Positions 61,038 to 64,000 of a stretch of DNA of 64,000 nt are shown here, piece after piece; position 1 is the stretch's first letter, and each line of letters opens with the position of its first letter. Below the pieces are notes generated by a model, which saw only the letters and a list, made by a program, of their open reading frames with translations, was not told the DNA's origin and ran no database searches. A program made the translations under genes and the position numbers. Source of the stretch: Phycisphaerae bacterium (GTDB taxonomy: Bacteria > Planctomycetota > Phycisphaerae > UBA1845); NCBI GenBank assembly GCA_029260075.1, contig JAJDDY010000081.1, forward strand, positions 1-64,000, read 5' to 3'.

Positions 61038-62174
61038 ATGGCGATACCGCTTGTCAATCTGAGTCGACAACACGAAGAACTGCACGACGAAATCCGCGAG
61101 GCCATAGACGGCGTGCTTGAACGCGGCGACTTCGTACTCGGATCGGAAGTCACCGAGTTTGAAAACGAATTCGCCGAATACTGCGAAACGAAACACTGCA
61201 TCGGCGTCGGTAGCGGACTTGACGCACTGACGTTAACGCTTCGAGGCCTTGGCGTGGGGAAGGGCGATGAAGTGATCGTTCCAGCCAATACGTTCGTCGC
61301 TACCGCGCTCGCAGTCCAACACGTCGGCGCCACGCCGGTCTTGGTGGACCACGATCCCGAAACGTACGCGATCGATACGCACCGCTTGTCGGCGGCTATG
61401 AACGCCCGAACCAAGGCGATTATCCCCGTTCACCTCTACGGTCACCCGGCCGACATGGATACGATTCAGACCTTCGCTCAAGAGCACGGGTTGATCACCA
61501 TCGAAGACGCTGCTCAGGCGCACGGAGCGCGATACAAAGGTCGTCGATGCGGAGGGCTGGGGCAAGCGGCGGCGTTTAGTTTTTACCCGGGCAAAAACCT
61601 CGGAGCCGTCGGCGACGCCGGAGCGATTGTGACCAACGACGACAGCTTGGCGCAGTGGCTGCGCACGGCGCGAAACTACGGCTCCGCGGTGAAATACAAA
61701 CACACGATTCGCGGATTCAACACCCGGTTGGATTCCATCCAAGCTGCCGTGCTGCGTGTGAAGCTGCGTTACCTCGACGAATGGAACGAGCGACGTCGCT
61801 GGCTGGCTTGCGAATACGGCAAGCTACTTGGCGGAACGGATCTCATATTGCCGATCGAGCGCGACGACGTAGAGCACGTCTATCACCTGTACGTCGTTCG
61901 CCACGACCTTCGCGATGCGTTGTTGAGTCGACTACAACAGCATGGCATCCAAGCGGGCATCCACTACCCCGTTCCGATCCAAACCCAAACCGCCTTCGCC
62001 CGTGGATGCATGACATCCGGCCCGTTAACGCACAGCAACACCATGTGCGACCAACTGCTGTCACTTCCGCTCTGCCCGTTCTTGTCATTGGACGAACTCG
62101 AAGAAGTCGCCCACGTAGTCACCGAGACGCTGGCCTTGGCGAAACAGAGCGAGATCAAGACGGCGGTCAGCTAG
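61038..62174 (+). CDS. DegT/DnrJ/EryC1/StrS-type sugar aminotransferase
   Basis: A 378-residue PLP enzyme that makes amino sugars from nucleotide keto-sugars for surface polysaccharide or glycan. Evidence: [17 protein letters not shown] start, [68 protein letters not shown], and the PLP-Lys in [19 protein letters not shown] (about 178-196). [14 protein letters not shown] and [12 protein letters not shown] close the family pattern. ATG 61038 gives the canonical N-terminus. ATG 61026 would add four residues. No nucleotide-sugar dehydratase is adjacent, so the sugar cannot be named. The stop TAG is followed at once by an R2-type end. Confidence 0.88.
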   Translation: MAIPLVNLSRQHEELHDEIREAIDGVLERGDFVLGSEVTEFENEFAEYCETKHCIGVGSGLDALTLTLRGLGVGKGDEVIVPANTFVATALAVQHVGATPVLVDHDPETYAIDTHRLSAAMNARTKAIIPVHLYGHPADMDTIQTFAQEHGLITIEDAAQAHGARYKGRRCGGLGQAAAFSFYPGKNLGAVGDAGAIVTNDDSLAQWLRTARNYGSAVKYKHTIRGFNTRLDSIQAAVLRVKLRYLDEWNERRRWLACEYGKLLGGTDLILPIERDDVEHVYHLYVVRHDLRDALLSRLQQHGIQAGIHYPVPIQTQTAFARGCMTSGPLTHSNTMCDQLLSLPLCPFLSLDELEEVAHVVTETLALAKQSEIKTAVS

Positions 62175-62335
62175 GCACGCCGTTGAAGAATGTGGCACCG
62201 GATTCTTGAACAAGTGTGGCAATGGCTTCCAGCCGGTGATCCATAGGCCGCTTGTGCGGAGGGACGAGATGGGAATCACGTCCCAGCATAATCCGTGTGT
62301 GGCACCGGCTTCCAGCCGGTGATCCATAGTTGCTG
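62172..62335. repeat. R2-end plus two R4 cores
   Basis: TAGGCACGCCGTTGAAGAATG is an R2-type end that includes the stop codon of the DegT gene. Two inverted R4 cores follow (GGCAATGGCTTCCAGCCGG at about 62217 and GGCACCGGCTTCCAGCCGG at about 62301). The copy seems composite and lacks a clear right end. Confidence 0.6.
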
Positions 62336-62380
62336 GTGCGTGAATCGTTGTTCGCTGGTGCGTGAATCCTTTCTCGCACC
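62331..62380. repeat. Family R5, two units
   Basis: GCTGGTGCGTGAATCGTTG then GCTGGTGCGTGAATCCTTTC and TCGCACC. It begins 8 bases beyond the TAA stop of the nuclease gene on the minus strand. Confidence 0.75.
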
Positions 62381-62387
62381 GCCGTTC

Positions 62388-63449
62388 TTACTCCGTTGGG
62401 CGGTACGTAATCTCGAATTTTGGGAATGCGTCCACCAAAGTGTCCATCGCCCGTCGCCATCCCTCGCCACCCCACTGGTTCGAGAAGGCGTACGTTCGCC
62501 CTTTGAACTGGACAAGGTCGCCGTCGTTACAGTACCAGCGACGAACCTCAAATCGACCGCCGTTTTTCTCGGCCACGGATGCTGCTTGTTCGACAAACGC
62601 GGCGTTGTCCAGCTCCCCGTCCAGTGTCAACCAGATGCGTCCCTTGCGCCAGCCGAACAGTTCGTGGATTCGGTCCGGATCGGCGCCATTGCTGACCACA
62701 TGCTTGACCACTTTGTGGATCGCGTTGCGTTTCCACTGATTGTGATGAACTTCGTCGCCAACGGTCACGTCGTACCGGGTAAAGTCGATGTTCGATTGCC
62801 GTGCGGACTTGCCTTTCTGTTTCTTTTCCTTCAGCTTGACTTGATAGTCGACGGCTTCGGGAAGTGGCACCACTTGCTGCACATCAATGAGTACTCGTTC
62901 GCCATCCTTGTAAGGGTGGATGCGTACGCAGCGAATGTCGAGGTCGAGATCGTTGAGCCAAAGCACCGACGTCGTGAGTTCCTTCGAGAACTCGGCTGAT
63001 ACGAGGACAATCCGTACGTCCTGCGCGAAGCTGTCGTCATCCGGCTCGTCCCATTCGAGAAAGTCGAGGAGGCTCTGTCTTGCGTCGGCATCGCTGCAGC
63101 GTGATTCGAGAAACCGTTCGTAGGTTGCGACGACCTGATCGAAGGTCATGGTTGAGACCATCGCGGCGTAACGGATGGCCTGAAGCTCCATGTGGCCGCC
63201 GTCTTCGGTGCGCTTCAGCTCGATCACGACGAGATTCGCTTCCTTGTCGATTGCGAGCAGGTCGATGCGGCGATGTGAGTCTTCCCAGCGGCCGAATTCC
63301 TCCGAGACCACAACGGTGTCGGGTGCGATTACGGCGATCTGGTCGCGAAGCAGACGTTGGAGATCGGCTCGTTCCCGAATCCCGACCTCGCTGAACGTCG
63401 TTTCCTGAATCTTTTCGATGTGTTCTGCTGTGATTTCGTAAATTGGCAT
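62388..63449 (-). CDS. PD-(D/E)XK nuclease-fold protein, NucS-like N-domain
   Basis: A 353-residue soluble protein with GAGAG before its ATG. The N-terminal half carries a PD-(D/E)XK nuclease core: RRIDLLAIDKE (Asp63) followed by LVVIELKRTEDGG (Glu77, Lys79), then AIRYAAM. This spacing is as in NucS/EndoMS-like and RecB-type restriction nucleases. A basic stretch (KLKEKKQKGKSARQ, about 230-243) leads to a C-terminal domain (about 255-353, IHELFGWRKGRIWLTLDGEL, YAFSNQWGGEGWRR) that I do not recognise and that may recognise DNA. It is monocistronic, flanked by mobile repeats. A defence or repair role is possible; neighbours give no clue. Confidence 0.75.
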   Translation of the reverse strand: MPIYEITAEHIEKIQETTFSEVGIRERADLQRLLRDQIAVIAPDTVVVSEEFGRWEDSHRRIDLLAIDKEANLVVIELKRTEDGGHMELQAIRYAAMVSTMTFDQVVATYERFLESRCSDADARQSLLDFLEWDEPDDDSFAQDVRIVLVSAEFSKELTTSVLWLNDLDLDIRCVRIHPYKDGERVLIDVQQVVPLPEAVDYQVKLKEKKQKGKSARQSNIDFTRYDVTVGDEVHHNQWKRNAIHKVVKHVVSNGADPDRIHELFGWRKGRIWLTLDGELDNAAFVEQAASVAEKNGGRFEVRRWYCNDGDLVQFKGRTYAFSNQWGGEGWRRAMDTLVDAFPKFEITYRPTE

Positions 63450-64000
63450 TGGTGACTCTCACGCACGCGATTCGTACCGACGAAATGAGGCAAGGTTTTC
63501 ACGCCAACTCCTCGGATCGTAGCAGGATCAGGTCCAGGCAGCCACGTCGGAGAGGCTTTTCCGAAGGGCGGGTAGGGAGAACACGCCTCCACCGTTTTCT
63601 TGACAGTTGCATACTGGGCTGCAAGAATCCGTGCGTGGCGCGTCGGTCTTGGCCGACCGCAGGTCCGGCGGATAGCCGGTTCGCCACGGGTGTTTGGCGT
63701 GTCGTGGGCTGAGATCTTCCCGGGGCGACGCTGGGGCGGCGCCGGGGCATGATTGGTCGTTCCCCTTCGACGGCGCATACCGATTTCTGCCGAGACGTCT
63801 CGTGCTGAGGCGGACTTCAAACATACGCCCGCCCAACCGCTGGGTGACGCGCGGGGAATTCCCTAAGAGTGTGTCTAACAAGGGTTGCTTTGAACCGAGC
63901 CGAGACCGTAAGGGAGTGGTGTTCGCAGTTGAGGTCGGACCGCTCCGTTACGGGTGCGGCTCTGAAAGAGATTTCTTAGACGCGTTCTAAAATTACGCAG
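63450..64000. other. Window end, no gene seen, R1 element at the right
   Basis: No convincing coding frame is found. CGTCGGTCTTGGCCGACC (about 63639) is an imperfect hairpin. The R1 copy 63863-63990 fills the end of the window. Confidence 0.45.
63863..63990. repeat. Nested inverted repeat, family R1, copy 14
   Basis: The ends TAAGAGTGTGTCTAACAAGG and TTCTTAGACGCGTTCTAA are complementary. Inner arms GAGCCGAGACCGTAAGGGAG and CTCCGTTACGGGTGCGGCTC. Confidence 0.78.

Noticed and set aside
4624..63990. CRISPR array
   Set aside because: The repeats are palindromic and dispersed singly over the window. There is no regular direct-repeat/spacer run and no cas gene.

Overview
The window looks like a chromosomal segment of a planctomycete-type bacterium. 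This is inferred from gene content, since there is no rRNA. The markers are very large secreted proteins with thrombospondin type 3 and FG-GAP/VCBS repeats, dockerin-like EF-hand pairs, a VPLP/PEP-CTERM-type C-terminus, an ECF-like sigma factor divergent from a Ser/Thr kinase with TPRs, a DUF4139 protein and a tricorn-like protease. Many short palindromic mobile repeats fill the gaps between genes.

Layout. 0-5 kb: a GNAT acetyltransferase, a decayed HAF-repeat gene, tRNA-Leu(UAA) and an ABC-F (Uup-type) ATPase. 5-11.5 kb: a 32-residue hydrophobic peptide gene not found by long-ORF calling, a four-helix membrane protein, a HAD hydrolase with a coupled small protein, and a CUT1-type sugar ABC importer (binding protein plus two permeases, no ATPase). 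11.9-31.7 kb, minus strand: the most striking block. It reads as an operon of secreted giants: a 667-residue Cys-rich protein, then a 2792-residue FG-GAP/TSP3 protein whose C-terminal third resembles the pore/TcB-binding part of Tc-toxin A subunits. Next come a 2308-residue SpvB/TcB-VCBS-RHS fusion, an orphan RHS tip with a different C-terminal domain, and a dockerin protein. 32.2-36.6 kb: ECF-like sigma factor with a coupled partner, divergent from a kinase-TPR protein. 36.8 kb: tRNA-Pro(UGG). 37.5-42.7 kb: three exported surface or matrix proteins. 42.8-46.3 kb: three tandem phage-tail-collar (Mdp-like) proteins facing a GNAT / DUF6916-like / GNAT set. 46.8-53 kb: an exported lipoprotein methyltransferase coupled to an APC permease, an ICMT-like membrane methyltransferase and the tricorn-like protease. 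53-54 kb: a graveyard of IS5-like and IS256 fragments, phage-like ORF remnants and a tRNA-Lys 3' half, read as the scar of a lost integrative element. 54-63.5 kb: a DUF4139 protein, a secreted esterase, Kbl, a TerC protein, a DegT aminotransferase and a PD-(D/E)XK nuclease.

At least six families of short inverted-repeat (MITE-like) elements occur, in some 30 copies. Their ends often coincide with the stop codon of the neighbouring gene. One family is also present inside reading frames, at the N-terminus of the RHS giant and in the sugar-binding protein.

All functional calls rest on motifs and family knowledge read by eye. No database search was run.
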